DNA of 64,000 nt from contig JAFZRN010000003.1 of assembly GCA_017619835.1 (NCBI GenBank), positions 1-64,000 on the forward strand, read 5' to 3'. The DNA comes from Eubacterium sp. (GTDB lineage: Bacteria > Bacillota > Clostridia > Lachnospirales > Lachnospiraceae). The position numbers and the translations under genes are program-made. Under the pieces are notes generated by a model that saw nothing but the letters and a program-made list of their open reading frames with translations, did no database searches and was not told the origin of the DNA. The first letter of the stretch is position 1; each line of letters opens with the position of its first letter. Of this stretch, positions 46,233 through 54,859 are shown one piece after another.

Positions 46233-48549
46233 CCGGTATCTCCTGTTCATCTTCATCGAAAAGGCTCATATACTCCTCCTTTTCGTCCTCACATGCCAGC
46301 TCTTTTATTCTCAGCGAAAAGCTTGTATACCGCCTTTGTTCCAATATGTTATCTATCATCTCATTTATCCGCCCGAGGTTGCCCACGATAACCACCATTC
46401 TCATGGCACGGGTCACCGCTGTATAGAGAAGGTTCCTGTTCATGAGCTTATTCGGGCCCGAAAGTATCGGGATCACGACTGCCGGATACTCGGAGCCCTG
46501 GGACTTATGGATCGTTATCGCAAATGCGTGCTCCAGCTCATCCAGCTGGGAGTATTCATATTCCGAGACCCGTCCGTCGTCAAAGCTTACGGTAACTCTT
46601 TCATCAAAGTCATTTATCTCGGCGATGGTTCCCATGTCACCGTTGAAGACGCCGATCCCCTGATCCAGGATAACGCCCTTCTTGGAATCCGAATAGACCG
46701 ACCACTCGATCTTATAGTTATTTCTTATCTGCATGACCTTGTCACCTTCGCGGAAAATGACGTCGCCATGCTCTTTTTCTCTCTTCTTCGGGCTCGGCGG
46801 ATTAAGCTTTACCTGAAGCTTTTTATTCAGCGACTGACAACCCAGCTCGAACTGCCTCGTGGGAGTCAGTATCTCGATATCAAGAGGAGAGACCTCAAGA
46901 TATTTCGGAAGGTTCTCGGTCACAAGCTTACAGAGTTCATCTGTTATCTCGGGCACGGAGTACCTGGGGATAAAGAAGAAGTCACTGGATTTATTATTTA
47001 TCTCAAGATGGATGCCATCCTTGATCTTATGTGCATTCTCGACGATACTGCTCGTATCCGACTGTCTGAAGATACGGCTCAGCGTCGTAACGGGGAAGCA
47101 GTCGCTTTCGATTATGTCGTGGAGTACATTTCCCGCACCGACCGAAGGAAGCTGGTCGATATCACCAACCAGGATCAGCCTTGTATCGGGCACGATGGCC
47201 TTAAGCAGCGAATAGAAAAGTCCCGCATCCACCATGGAGGCTTCGTCTATTATTATCGCATCCGCTTCCAGCGGATTATATGCATTTCTCTGAAAATGCA
47301 GTGCTGCCTTTTCACCCTCTTCCTCGGGCTCGCCCGAGAATTCGAGGAGGCGGTGGATGGTCTGTGCCTTATAGCCTGTGGATTCGGTTATCCTCTTAGC
47401 CGCTCTTCCTGTGGGAGCTGCGAGCAGGACGACATTTCCCTGAAATTCAAAATACCTGATTATGGCATTTATGATAGTAGTCTTACCTGTTCCGGGACCG
47501 CCTGTTATAACGGATACACCGGAGCTGACCGCAAGACGGACCGCATTTTTCTGGGAATCATCCAGCTCCATCTCGGTCTCTTCCTCGACATGATGTATGG
47601 CTTCGTCAACCTCATTCATATCGGGCTCGTAATCAAGCCTCAGACTTAAGAGGCGCTTTGCGCTCTCAAGCTCTATCCTGTAGTTCCATCTGGAGTAGAC
47701 TCTCGCCTCACCCTCGGGATCTTCCATGACGACTTTCGACTCGATTATCATGTCGGAGAGTATCTTATCAAACCTTGCCATAAATTCTTCATCATCCATA
47801 TCCGGATGGAGAAGCTCGTAAACCTTGGCTGAGAGCATGGTCTTCGGAATATACATATGACCGAAGCTCATGGACTGGGAAAGGACATAGATCACAGCCG
47901 AACTCACCCTGAACTCGGAGTCTGCGGGGATACCGGACTGCATGGCTATAGTATCCACGGTCTTAAAGCCGATCCCCGGCACATGGTCTGCGATCTTATA
48001 CGGATTCTTCCTGATTATGTTATAAACATCATCTCCGAATTCGGCATAGATCTTCATTGATGTCTTTATGCTCACGCCAAACTTGGAGAGGAACATGATG
48101 ACATTTCTGTAGGAACGGTTCTCGCTGTATCTTACGGCAATCTTCTCGGCCATATTCATGGAGATGCCGCGGACCTCGGCAAGACGCTCGGGCTCTTCGT
48201 CGATTATCCTTAAGGTATCCTCGCCGAACATTTTTACTATCCTCTTGGCGAGGGCTTCGCCGATACCCTTGATGATACCGGAGCTTAAGAATCTTAAAAT
48301 GCCGTCGATATCGCTCGGCATGCTGAGCTCGGCAGAACTTACCTGGAACTGGATATCGTACTGGGGATGGTGAACATATTCACCCTCAGCCTGGATATAC
48401 ATTCCCTCTGCTACTCCCGGGATGATACCGACAAAGATATCGTCATCCCCATGCTCTGATTCCACGGCAAAAACAACATAACCCGATTCTTCGTTCTGAT
48501 ATATGATCTTTGTGATGTAACCTTCCTGTACCATATAACCCTCATACAT
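46216..48549 (-). CDS. recD2: RecD2-type DNA helicase (777 aa)
   Basis: It is a 5'-3' SF1B helicase without RecBC. The N-terminal OB-like part and tandem helix-hairpin-helix region (GIGEALAKRIVKMFG, VRGISMNMAEKIA, HVPGIGFKTVDTIA) are followed by Walker A ITGGPGTGKTTI, Walker B IIIDEASMVD, LVGDIDQLPSVGAG and HKSQGSEYPAVVI. The start at 48549 has no clear site; the Met at 48534 after GAGGG is an alternative. The downstream genes comF and ddl are probably co-transcribed. Confidence 0.94.
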   Translation of the reverse strand: MYEGYMVQEGYITKIIYQNEESGYVVFAVESEHGDDDIFVGIIPGVAEGMYIQAEGEYVHHPQYDIQFQVSSAELSMPSDIDGILRFLSSGIIKGIGEALAKRIVKMFGEDTLRIIDEEPERLAEVRGISMNMAEKIAVRYSENRSYRNVIMFLSKFGVSIKTSMKIYAEFGDDVYNIIRKNPYKIADHVPGIGFKTVDTIAMQSGIPADSEFRVSSAVIYVLSQSMSFGHMYIPKTMLSAKVYELLHPDMDDEEFMARFDKILSDMIIESKVVMEDPEGEARVYSRWNYRIELESAKRLLSLRLDYEPDMNEVDEAIHHVEEETEMELDDSQKNAVRLAVSSGVSVITGGPGTGKTTIINAIIRYFEFQGNVVLLAAPTGRAAKRITESTGYKAQTIHRLLEFSGEPEEEGEKAALHFQRNAYNPLEADAIIIDEASMVDAGLFYSLLKAIVPDTRLILVGDIDQLPSVGAGNVLHDIIESDCFPVTTLSRIFRQSDTSSIVENAHKIKDGIHLEINNKSSDFFFIPRYSVPEITDELCKLVTENLPKYLEVSPLDIEILTPTRQFELGCQSLNKKLQVKLNPPSPKKREKEHGDVIFREGDKVMQIRNNYKIEWSVYSDSKKGVILDQGIGVFNGDMGTIAEINDFDERVTVSFDDGRVSEYEYSQLDELEHAFAITIHKSQGSEYPAVVIPILSGPNKLMNRNLLYTAVTRAMRMVVIVGNLGRINEMIDNILEQRRYTSFSLRIKELACEDEKEEYMSLFDEDEQEIPDDFFD

Positions 48550-48550
48550 A

Positions 48551-48590
48551 AAAATGAGTAAAAAAGAATCGTCCCTTTTTACTCATTTTT
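48551..48590. terminator. Palindrome between mreB and recD2, terminator or REP-like
   Basis: AAAATGAGTAAAAA and its complement bracket AGAATCGTCCC. It sits 5 bp after the mreB stop and directly before recD2. The loop GGGACGATTC recalls the GGGACGGTTC words of REP-type intergenic repeats in Clostridia, an impression rather than a search result. Confidence 0.55.
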
Positions 48591-48595
48591 GTTAT

Positions 48596-49585
48596 TTACT
48601 CCTGCTCAGCAAGAAAATCGATATATTTACCTGTTCCGACTGCAACTACGGACATCGGGTCCTCTGCAGTCATTGTAGTGATTCCGGTCTTTTCCTCGAG
48701 GAGCTGTTCGAGTCCGTGGAGAAGTGCGCCTCCTCCGGTAAGAACTATTCCTCTGTCGGCTATGTCTGCCGCAAGTTCAGGCGGCGTTTTCTCAAGCACC
48801 GAATGAACTGCCTCTATCACCTGACCGGTCACATCACGAAGAGCTTCCTCTGTTTCATCGGAGGTAATGGTCACTGTCTTCGGAAGGCCTGTTACAAGGT
48901 CTCTTCCTCTTACATCCATTGAGATGTTCTCGGGACGCTTATAGCTTGTTCCGATATTTATCTTAACCTCTTCGGCTGTCCTGTCACCGATCAGCAGGTT
49001 ATGACGCTTTCTAACATACTTGATGATAGCGTCATCGAAGTCATTTCCCGCAATCTTGATGGAGGAGGTAACCACCGCTCCACCCATGGATATAACTGCT
49101 ATATCCGTTGTTCCGCCACCGATATCAACGATCATATTACCTACGGGACGGGCTATGTCGATTCCGGCTCCGATAGCTGCTGCGATCGGCTCCTCGACTA
49201 TGTTAACGAATCTTGCACCGGCATTGTAGGTCGAAGATTCAACTGCTCTCTTTTCTACTTCTGTTGCTCCTGAGGGAACACAGATGGAGATATGTGGTCT
49301 TCTTCCGAAGAAGTTTCTTCCTATAGCCTTCTTGATAAAGTACTTAAGCATCTCCTCAGCCTTGGTATAATCGGATATTACACCATGCTTCAGAGGTCTT
49401 ATAGCGATAAGGTTGCCGGGGGTACGGCCAAGCATGAGCTTTGCCTCCTCTCCGATCTCAACTATCTTCTCGGAATCCTTATCATAAGCGATGACTGTGG
49501 GCTCGCTTAAAACTATTCCTCTTCCTTTAATGTAGATAAGTATGTTAGAGGTACCAAGATCTATACCAACATCCAGATTTGCCAT
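48596..49585 (-). CDS. mreB: MreB/Mbl-type rod-shape protein (329 aa)
   Basis: This is a bacterial actin homologue that directs lateral wall synthesis. The phosphate loops are DVGIDLGTSNILIYIKGRG and MIVDIGGGTTDIAVISMG, and the adenosine part is GIVLTGGGALLHGLEQLL. Length is normal. mreC and mreD are not next to it, so it may be an Mbl-like second copy. GAGGA precedes the ATG. It is the last gene of the run that starts at nagB. Confidence 0.94.
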   Translation of the reverse strand: MANLDVGIDLGTSNILIYIKGRGIVLSEPTVIAYDKDSEKIVEIGEEAKLMLGRTPGNLIAIRPLKHGVISDYTKAEEMLKYFIKKAIGRNFFGRRPHISICVPSGATEVEKRAVESSTYNAGARFVNIVEEPIAAAIGAGIDIARPVGNMIVDIGGGTTDIAVISMGGAVVTSSIKIAGNDFDDAIIKYVRKRHNLLIGDRTAEEVKINIGTSYKRPENISMDVRGRDLVTGLPKTVTITSDETEEALRDVTGQVIEAVHSVLEKTPPELAADIADRGIVLTGGGALLHGLEQLLEEKTGITTMTAEDPMSVVAVGTGKYIDFLAEQE

Positions 49586-49601
49586 TATGTTTCCTCACTA
49601 G

Positions 49602-50927
49602 CTAATTATTTGCAGGCTCCAGAATAACTATTGAAACCTTTTCATCCTTACGCCACTTATGAATACTTTCGGTGACGTCATATATTCCGCCTAATATATC
49701 AATATATCTCTGATAAACGGTAAGTCCGCTCGGAGTCTCCATAGGAGCACCGTCCACTGCAAACTCCTCCTGCATCGGAAGGATAAACCTGCTGTCCTTT
49801 CCGATTATATCTTCACCCAGCTTCTGTCTTAAGTAGCTGTTTGCAAATATTATCTTGCCGTCCATCTGTCTTACTAAAAGATAATCCGGGATTGCATCCG
49901 CAACCTTCTTTATCGCAGCCCATGCGCTTTCAATCTGCTCCATCCGCCTTACGACCGCCAGATCCTTCGAAACGATATCAGCGATCTGCTTAGCGAACTT
50001 GATCTCGGACTTGGACCATATACGTTCACGGCTGTTTTCGATGAAGATCATCCGGCCTTCGTATTCACCCTTAAGGAATACCGGAAATACCATGATAGCC
50101 TTGACATTTCCGTTAAAAACTTCCGCCCGCATCTGATTGGTCATGGTCCTTCTGTCAATGACCAGACCCTCTGTCCTGATCTGAGCCGCCATCTCGGGCG
50201 AGTAATGGTCATGATCCCATACGAAGGCTTTTTCCGCCTCCTCACTCTTACCGCCTTTAGCCCAGTAATCGTGAAGGATCATATTGAGCGGATTGGTCTT
50301 ATCCACTCTGTAAAATACAATGTAATCTACATTGAGAAGCTTTCTTACCTTTTCATATACGTCGCTTACAAATGTCTTGTCTCCGGAAATTACCATGGAG
50401 AGTATCTCGTCCACGATATCCTTGCACTGTGTCTCGAACTTAAGCTGCTTTCTTACAAGCTTGTCCTCATACATTGTCATGGAGCCAGCATAAAGCTTTG
50501 TGATGATATCCGAGAGACAGGATGCCATAACATGCTGTCTGTCATAGCTCTTGAAAAGCTTCTGACTCTGAGTCTTATTATGTGCATATAGGATCCAGGT
50601 TGCGACGAAATGATCATCTACGAAGATCGGAGCAGCCGCAAAACGGCTTCCCGGGCTGATCTCATTTACCTCGGTGAGAAGTGTCTCACGGGTATCAACG
50701 ATGTATTCAACCGTCTCCTTATACAAACGACGATATCTGGGATTGGTTACGGTAACGTAAAACTCTCCCAGATAAGCCTTTGGACCCGAGGGTTCTATAA
50801 GGATCTTTCCATCCACGTCGAGGACAACCGAATAAAGCTCGCATGCCGAAGCAAAACCATCTATAAGCTGGTCTACCTTGCAGGACTTTAAGAATTCGGG
50901 TGTGATCTTCGTAATGTCAATATCCAT
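49602..50927 (-). CDS. PocR-GAF-PAS sensory protein without output domain (441 aa)
   Basis: Residues 5-150 look like a PocR ligand-binding domain (KVDQLIDGFASACELYSVVL, then TETVEYIVDTRET-like region). Residues 185-335 are a GAF domain (LLNVDYIVFYRVDKTNPLNM, AIMVFPVFLKGEYEGRMIFI). Residues 335-441 are a PAS domain (VADAIPDYLLVRQMDGKIIF). No HTH, kinase, GGDEF or other output follows; the protein ends after the PAS domain. GGGGGAG precedes the ATG. It lies 16 bp before mreB and 14 bp after the coiled-coil gene. It may act through a partner. Confidence 0.75.
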   Translation of the reverse strand: MDIDITKITPEFLKSCKVDQLIDGFASACELYSVVLDVDGKILIEPSGPKAYLGEFYVTVTNPRYRRLYKETVEYIVDTRETLLTEVNEISPGSRFAAAPIFVDDHFVATWILYAHNKTQSQKLFKSYDRQHVMASCLSDIITKLYAGSMTMYEDKLVRKQLKFETQCKDIVDEILSMVISGDKTFVSDVYEKVRKLLNVDYIVFYRVDKTNPLNMILHDYWAKGGKSEEAEKAFVWDHDHYSPEMAAQIRTEGLVIDRRTMTNQMRAEVFNGNVKAIMVFPVFLKGEYEGRMIFIENSRERIWSKSEIKFAKQIADIVSKDLAVVRRMEQIESAWAAIKKVADAIPDYLLVRQMDGKIIFANSYLRQKLGEDIIGKDSRFILPMQEEFAVDGAPMETPSGLTVYQRYIDILGGIYDVTESIHKWRKDEKVSIVILEPANN

Positions 50928-50941
50928 AGAGCTCCCCCTGA

Positions 50942-51886
50942 TTAATACTGTATTTCGTTCTCCTCAGCTGCTGCTGCAGGCTCTGCCTCTGCTGCAGATG
51001 ATGAATTGTTAAGATCTGAAAATGCGCTGTCTGTAAGTCTCTTTGCATCGTTAACAGCAGATGTTACGTCTGCAAGAGCAACCTGAAGCTGTGCCATGAA
51101 GCCGCCCACTGAATCGAACTCTCTCTTAACGAGGAATCTCTTCTGACGGATCTCTTCTCTTGTATCAGCCTTAGCCTTATCGCATTCTGCGATAGTATCT
51201 TCCTTAAGTCTTGCACAAGCTGATTCTGTCTGAGCACTGAGGTTGTCACATCTTTCCTCTGTCTCACGTGCAAGCTGGCTGCATCTGGTCTCAGTCTCAA
51301 ATGAAAGAGCATCTGTCTCTTCCTTTGTCTTCTTCTTCAGGCTCTCGCACTCTGCATAAGTAGTTTCCTTCTGCTCCTGGCAGCTGCTCTGAGTCTGTGA
51401 CAGAAGTCTGTCGCACTCTGCCTCTGTTGCATTCTTAAGCTGCTCGCATCTTGCATTTGTCTCTTCGAGCATAGCCTGGCACTGAGCAGTAGTCTCGGCT
51501 GTCTTAGCCTCGCACTCCTCATTTGTTCTTCTTGTAAGCTGATCTGCATTCTCTCTTGCAGCAAGAAGTGTTCTTGAGATTGACTCATATCTTGAAGCAG
51601 ACTCGATCTCTCTTGACTTATATGTCTCAAGATCTGTTCTTAATCTTTCGAGTTCTGCCTTCATCTCTTCGTTAGCAGTAGAGAGCTCATCGATAGTACT
51701 CTTGGATTCTGCCATATTAGCTTCACGCATCTGCTGAAGACCTTTTACAGCTTCACTGAGCTTGGCAGCATCCTCTCTGAGTTTATTTATCTCATCCTCA
51801 TACTTTTTCTTCTGCTCGAGGACATAAGTCTCTGTTGCTCCCTTATCATATCCACCAAAGGATACGGTTTTGATTTCTAATGCCAT
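50942..51886 (-). CDS. DivIVA-like coiled-coil protein with 11-residue Cys ladder (314 aa)
   Basis: The start KTVSFGGYDKGATETYVLEQ resembles the N-terminal lipid-binding region of DivIVA/GpsB proteins. Residues 25-110 are a heptad coiled coil. Residues 115-245 carry ten Cys with 11-residue spacing (EEC, AQC, ARC, AEC, SSC, AEC, then one skipped position, TRC, ERC, SAC, AEC), each register usually E/T-x-x-C with Thr four before. The C-terminus is Ala/Glu-rich. No signal peptide or membrane segment is seen, so it is cytoplasmic. It lies in the glmM-mreB run, which suggests a role in growth or polarity. Confidence 0.7.
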   Translation of the reverse strand: MALEIKTVSFGGYDKGATETYVLEQKKKYEDEINKLREDAAKLSEAVKGLQQMREANMAESKSTIDELSTANEEMKAELERLRTDLETYKSREIESASRYESISRTLLAARENADQLTRRTNEECEAKTAETTAQCQAMLEETNARCEQLKNATEAECDRLLSQTQSSCQEQKETTYAECESLKKKTKEETDALSFETETRCSQLARETEERCDNLSAQTESACARLKEDTIAECDKAKADTREEIRQKRFLVKREFDSVGGFMAQLQVALADVTSAVNDAKRLTDSAFSDLNNSSSAAEAEPAAAAEENEIQY

Positions 51887-51943
51887 TAGTAAGTTCCCCT
51901 TTCACTAAATAAAGTCCTAGACCGTAGTATAACACATGACTTA

Positions 51944-53293
51944 TTATTCTGCCATATGTCCTTTTTCTTCGATAACCTTGATAACCGAATCAACGTATTT
52001 CTCACAGATCTCATCGGTTTCGGCTTCTACCATTACACGGATAACAGGCTCTGTTCCGGACTCTCTTACAAGGATACGTCCTGTATCGCCGAGCTCTTCG
52101 GCTACCTTTACAACTGCTGCCTGAACATCAGGATCATTCTGTGCATCGGGCTTACTCTTAACTCTTACGTTCTTGAGAACCTGAGGGTAGAATACAACAG
52201 GCTCTGCAAGCTCTGACATAGGCTTTTCTTTTGCAAGCATAACCTCCATCATCTTGATGCTTGTAAGTATTCCGTCACCGGTTGTTGCATACTTTGTAAA
52301 GATGATATGACCTGACTGCTCACCGCCTATACGGTTTCCTGTCTCAACCATGTTTTCATATACATATTTATCGCCGACCTTGGTCTTGTCATATTCGATA
52401 CCGACCTTGTCGAGTGCCTTATAAAGGCCGAAGTTACTCATTACAGTGGTAACTACCTTGTTATTAACTAACTTGCCTCTTTCCTTCATGTAGAGACCAT
52501 AGATATAAAGGATATGATCGCCTGTGACAACATTTCCCTTTTCATCTACGCAGAGACATCTGTCGGCATCACCGTCATATGCGAATCCGATATCAAGTCC
52601 CTTTTCCACAACGAACTTCTGAAGATGCTCGATATGTGTTGAACCGCAGTCTGTGTTGATGTTATATCCATCGGGTGCATCATTCATGATATATGTCTTT
52701 GCTCCGAGAGCATCATATACTGAACCTGCTATCTGCCATGCAGCACCGTTGGCAACATCAAGACCAACCTTAACTCCCTTGAAGCTGTATTTGCTCATTG
52801 AAATGAGATATCCGATATAACGGTTACGTCCTGCAGCATAATCTACCGTACGTCCGATCTCGTCCTTTGAAGCAACCGGAACCTCAACGTCACCGTCAAG
52901 ATATTCCTCTACCTTAAGGATCGTCTCCTCATCCATCTTCTCTCCGTTTCCATTGAGAAGCTTGATTCCGTTATCATAGTAAGGGTTGTGTGAAGCGGAG
53001 ATCATGATACCGCAGTCGAACTCATCTACTCTTGCGATATATGCAACAGAAGGAGTTGTTGTAACGTGCATTATATATGCATCGGCGCCGCTTGCCATAA
53101 GTCCCGTACAAAGAGCATACTCAAACATGTATGAGCTTCTTCTTGTGTCCTTACCGATAACTACCTTTGCCTTCTTTCCTTCCTTAGCACCATAGTACCA
53201 GCCGAGGAAACGTCCGATCTTTACCGCATGCTCAAATGTAAGATCCTTGTTAGCTTCACCACGAAAACCGTCTGTACCGAAATATTTTCCCAT
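51944..53293 (-). CDS. glmM: Phosphoglucosamine mutase (449 aa)
   Basis: It converts glucosamine-6-P to glucosamine-1-P for UDP-GlcNAc. FGTDGFRGEAN is the start motif. The active Ser is in GIMISASHNPYYDNGIK, the metal loop is FAYDGDADRCLCVD, the sugar loop is GGEQSGHI and the phosphate loop is RESGTEPVIRVMVE. Length is typical. AAGGAGGA precedes the ATG. It abuts the hexapeptide-repeat gene with no gap. Confidence 0.95.
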   Translation of the reverse strand: MGKYFGTDGFRGEANKDLTFEHAVKIGRFLGWYYGAKEGKKAKVVIGKDTRRSSYMFEYALCTGLMASGADAYIMHVTTTPSVAYIARVDEFDCGIMISASHNPYYDNGIKLLNGNGEKMDEETILKVEEYLDGDVEVPVASKDEIGRTVDYAAGRNRYIGYLISMSKYSFKGVKVGLDVANGAAWQIAGSVYDALGAKTYIMNDAPDGYNINTDCGSTHIEHLQKFVVEKGLDIGFAYDGDADRCLCVDEKGNVVTGDHILYIYGLYMKERGKLVNNKVVTTVMSNFGLYKALDKVGIEYDKTKVGDKYVYENMVETGNRIGGEQSGHIIFTKYATTGDGILTSIKMMEVMLAKEKPMSELAEPVVFYPQVLKNVRVKSKPDAQNDPDVQAAVVKVAEELGDTGRILVRESGTEPVIRVMVEAETDEICEKYVDSVIKVIEEKGHMAE

Positions 53294-53956
53294 TTATCTT
53301 TCCTCCTTATGAATCACTTCTCCATTATTCTTCCAGATGGAATTTTCAGGAACAACACCTCTTACACAGGAGGTGGGATAAACATTTGAATGTCTTCCGA
53401 TAACCGTTCCCGGATTTAAGACTGCATTACAGCCAACCTCTACATAATCACCGATCATGGCACCGATCTTCTTGATTCCAGTTTCAACCTGCTCTGTCCC
53501 ATTATGGATAACGATAAGCTTCTTATCACTCTTAACGTTACTTGTGATGCTTCCTGCGCCCATGTGACTGAAGTATCCGAGGATTGAGTCTCCTACGTAG
53601 TTATAATGGGGTGTCTGTACATGATCGAACAGGATGACATTTTTAAGCTCGGCACTGTTTCCGACAACACAGTCAGCTCCCACAAGAGCCGAACCGCGGA
53701 TGAATGCACACTGTCTTACTTCGGTATTAGGACCGATGATACAGGGTGCTCCGAGATATGCAGAATCGAATACCTTAGCAGTCTTATGAACCCATACGTT
53801 CTCGGAAACTTCTTCATAGTCGTCTCCGAGCTTTGCTCCGAGTTCAAGGATCAGATCCTTGATCCCCTTAAGAGCTTCCCAGGGATAAGTAAACTGGGAA
53901 AGGTAATCCTTAGCCATTGTATGATCAAGATCATATAAATCATTTATCGTATACAA
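53294..53956 (-). CDS. Left-handed beta-helix protein like the GlmU acetyltransferase half (220 aa)
   Basis: Hexapeptide-repeat residues run from about 60 to 205 (SAYLGAPCIIGPNTEV, AFIRGSALVGADCVVGNSAE). The stretch TPHYNYVGDSILG followed by MGAGSITSNV matches the place in GlmU where the catalytic His and the acetyl-CoA site lie. There is no N-terminal uridyltransferase domain. It may acetylate glucosamine-1-P, or be a related regulator. The start is TTG at 53956 with GAGAGG 8 bp upstream, 2 bp after the nagB stop. It is surrounded by nagB and glmM, which supports an amino-sugar substrate. Confidence 0.75.
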   Translation of the reverse strand: MYTINDLYDLDHTMAKDYLSQFTYPWEALKGIKDLILELGAKLGDDYEEVSENVWVHKTAKVFDSAYLGAPCIIGPNTEVRQCAFIRGSALVGADCVVGNSAELKNVILFDHVQTPHYNYVGDSILGYFSHMGAGSITSNVKSDKKLIVIHNGTEQVETGIKKIGAMIGDYVEVGCNAVLNPGTVIGRHSNVYPTSCVRGVVPENSIWKNNGEVIHKEER

Positions 53957-53958
53957 AT

Positions 53959-54750
53959 TTACAGCCTCTCTTTCTTCTCTATATCAAGGAAATATTTGTA
54001 GGTGTCTACTGTAAGTTCGCCGCAGGCTGCCTCGTCGCATGCGATTATAGCACCGTTATGCATCTGAAGTGCACTGCAGGTCCACTTATGACTTACATTT
54101 CCTTCAACAGTAGCTGCAAGAGCGCGAGCCTTGTTGTGGCCGTTGATGAGGATAAGAACCTCTTTTGAATCAGTAACTGTTCCAACGCCTACTGAAAGGG
54201 CCTGTGAAGGAACCTTTTCCGGATCATTTCCAAAAAATCTTGAATTAACGATACGTGTATCGGTTGTAAGATCTCTTACTCCTGTACGGGATGAAAGAGA
54301 TGTGAAGGGCTCGTTAAATGCGATGTGGCCGTCAACGCCGATACCGCCCATGAAAAGATCTATTCCGCCGTATGAAGCAATCTTCTCTTCATAACGTGCG
54401 CATTCACCTTCGGGATCATCTGTCATGCCATTGAGGATATTGATATTCTCAGGCTTCATATCAACAAGATGATTGAAGAAATTATCATGCATAAAATACC
54501 AGTAGCTCTGGTCGTGATCCTTGGGAAGTCCAAGGTATTCGTCCATATTGAATGTAACAACATTTGCAAATGATACCTCGCCTGCTTTGTTCATGCGGGC
54601 AAGCTCCTTATATACTCCGATCGGAGACGAACCTGTAGGGAGACCAAGAATGAAAGGACGGTCTTCCTTATGATTATTTATCTTAGCTGCGATATAGTCA
54701 GCAGCCCATTTACACATATTGTCATAGTTTTCCTGAATTACAACCCTCAT
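53959..54750 (-). CDS. nagB: Glucosamine-6-phosphate deaminase (263 aa)
   Basis: It converts glucosamine-6-P to fructose-6-P and ammonia, the reverse sense of Glm[35 protein letters not shown] and [14 protein letters not shown] carry the substrate and catalytic residues. AGGAGT precedes the ATG. It is the first gene of the nagB-(beta-helix)-glmM operon, just downstream of glmS with 109 bp between them. Confidence 0.96.
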   Translation of the reverse strand: MRVVIQENYDNMCKWAADYIAAKINNHKEDRPFILGLPTGSSPIGVYKELARMNKAGEVSFANVVTFNMDEYLGLPKDHDQSYWYFMHDNFFNHLVDMKPENINILNGMTDDPEGECARYEEKIASYGGIDLFMGGIGVDGHIAFNEPFTSLSSRTGVRDLTTDTRIVNSRFFGNDPEKVPSQALSVGVGTVTDSKEVLILINGHNKARALAATVEGNVSHKWTCSALQMHNGAIIACDEAACGELTVDTYKYFLDIEKKERL

Positions 54751-54859
54751 ATTATTCCTACTCCTTTCTGTGGAACGCTATTTTACAACTTTTTAATTAT
54801 ATCATTAAAGCAGGGAAAAATCTATTTTTTTATATCGTTATAATCCAGGTTTTTTTGTT

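Noticed and set aside
46144..47649. Long plus-strand open frame (about 500 codons) opposite recD2
   Set aside because: recD2 is unmistakable on the other strand; the antisense frame has no recognisable domain and an unnatural Ile/Leu/Cys/His-rich composition.
51064..51630. CRISPR-like or tandem DNA repeat
   Set aside because: The periodicity is 33 bp and comes from the 11-residue protein pattern; the DNA itself is not conserved between periods.
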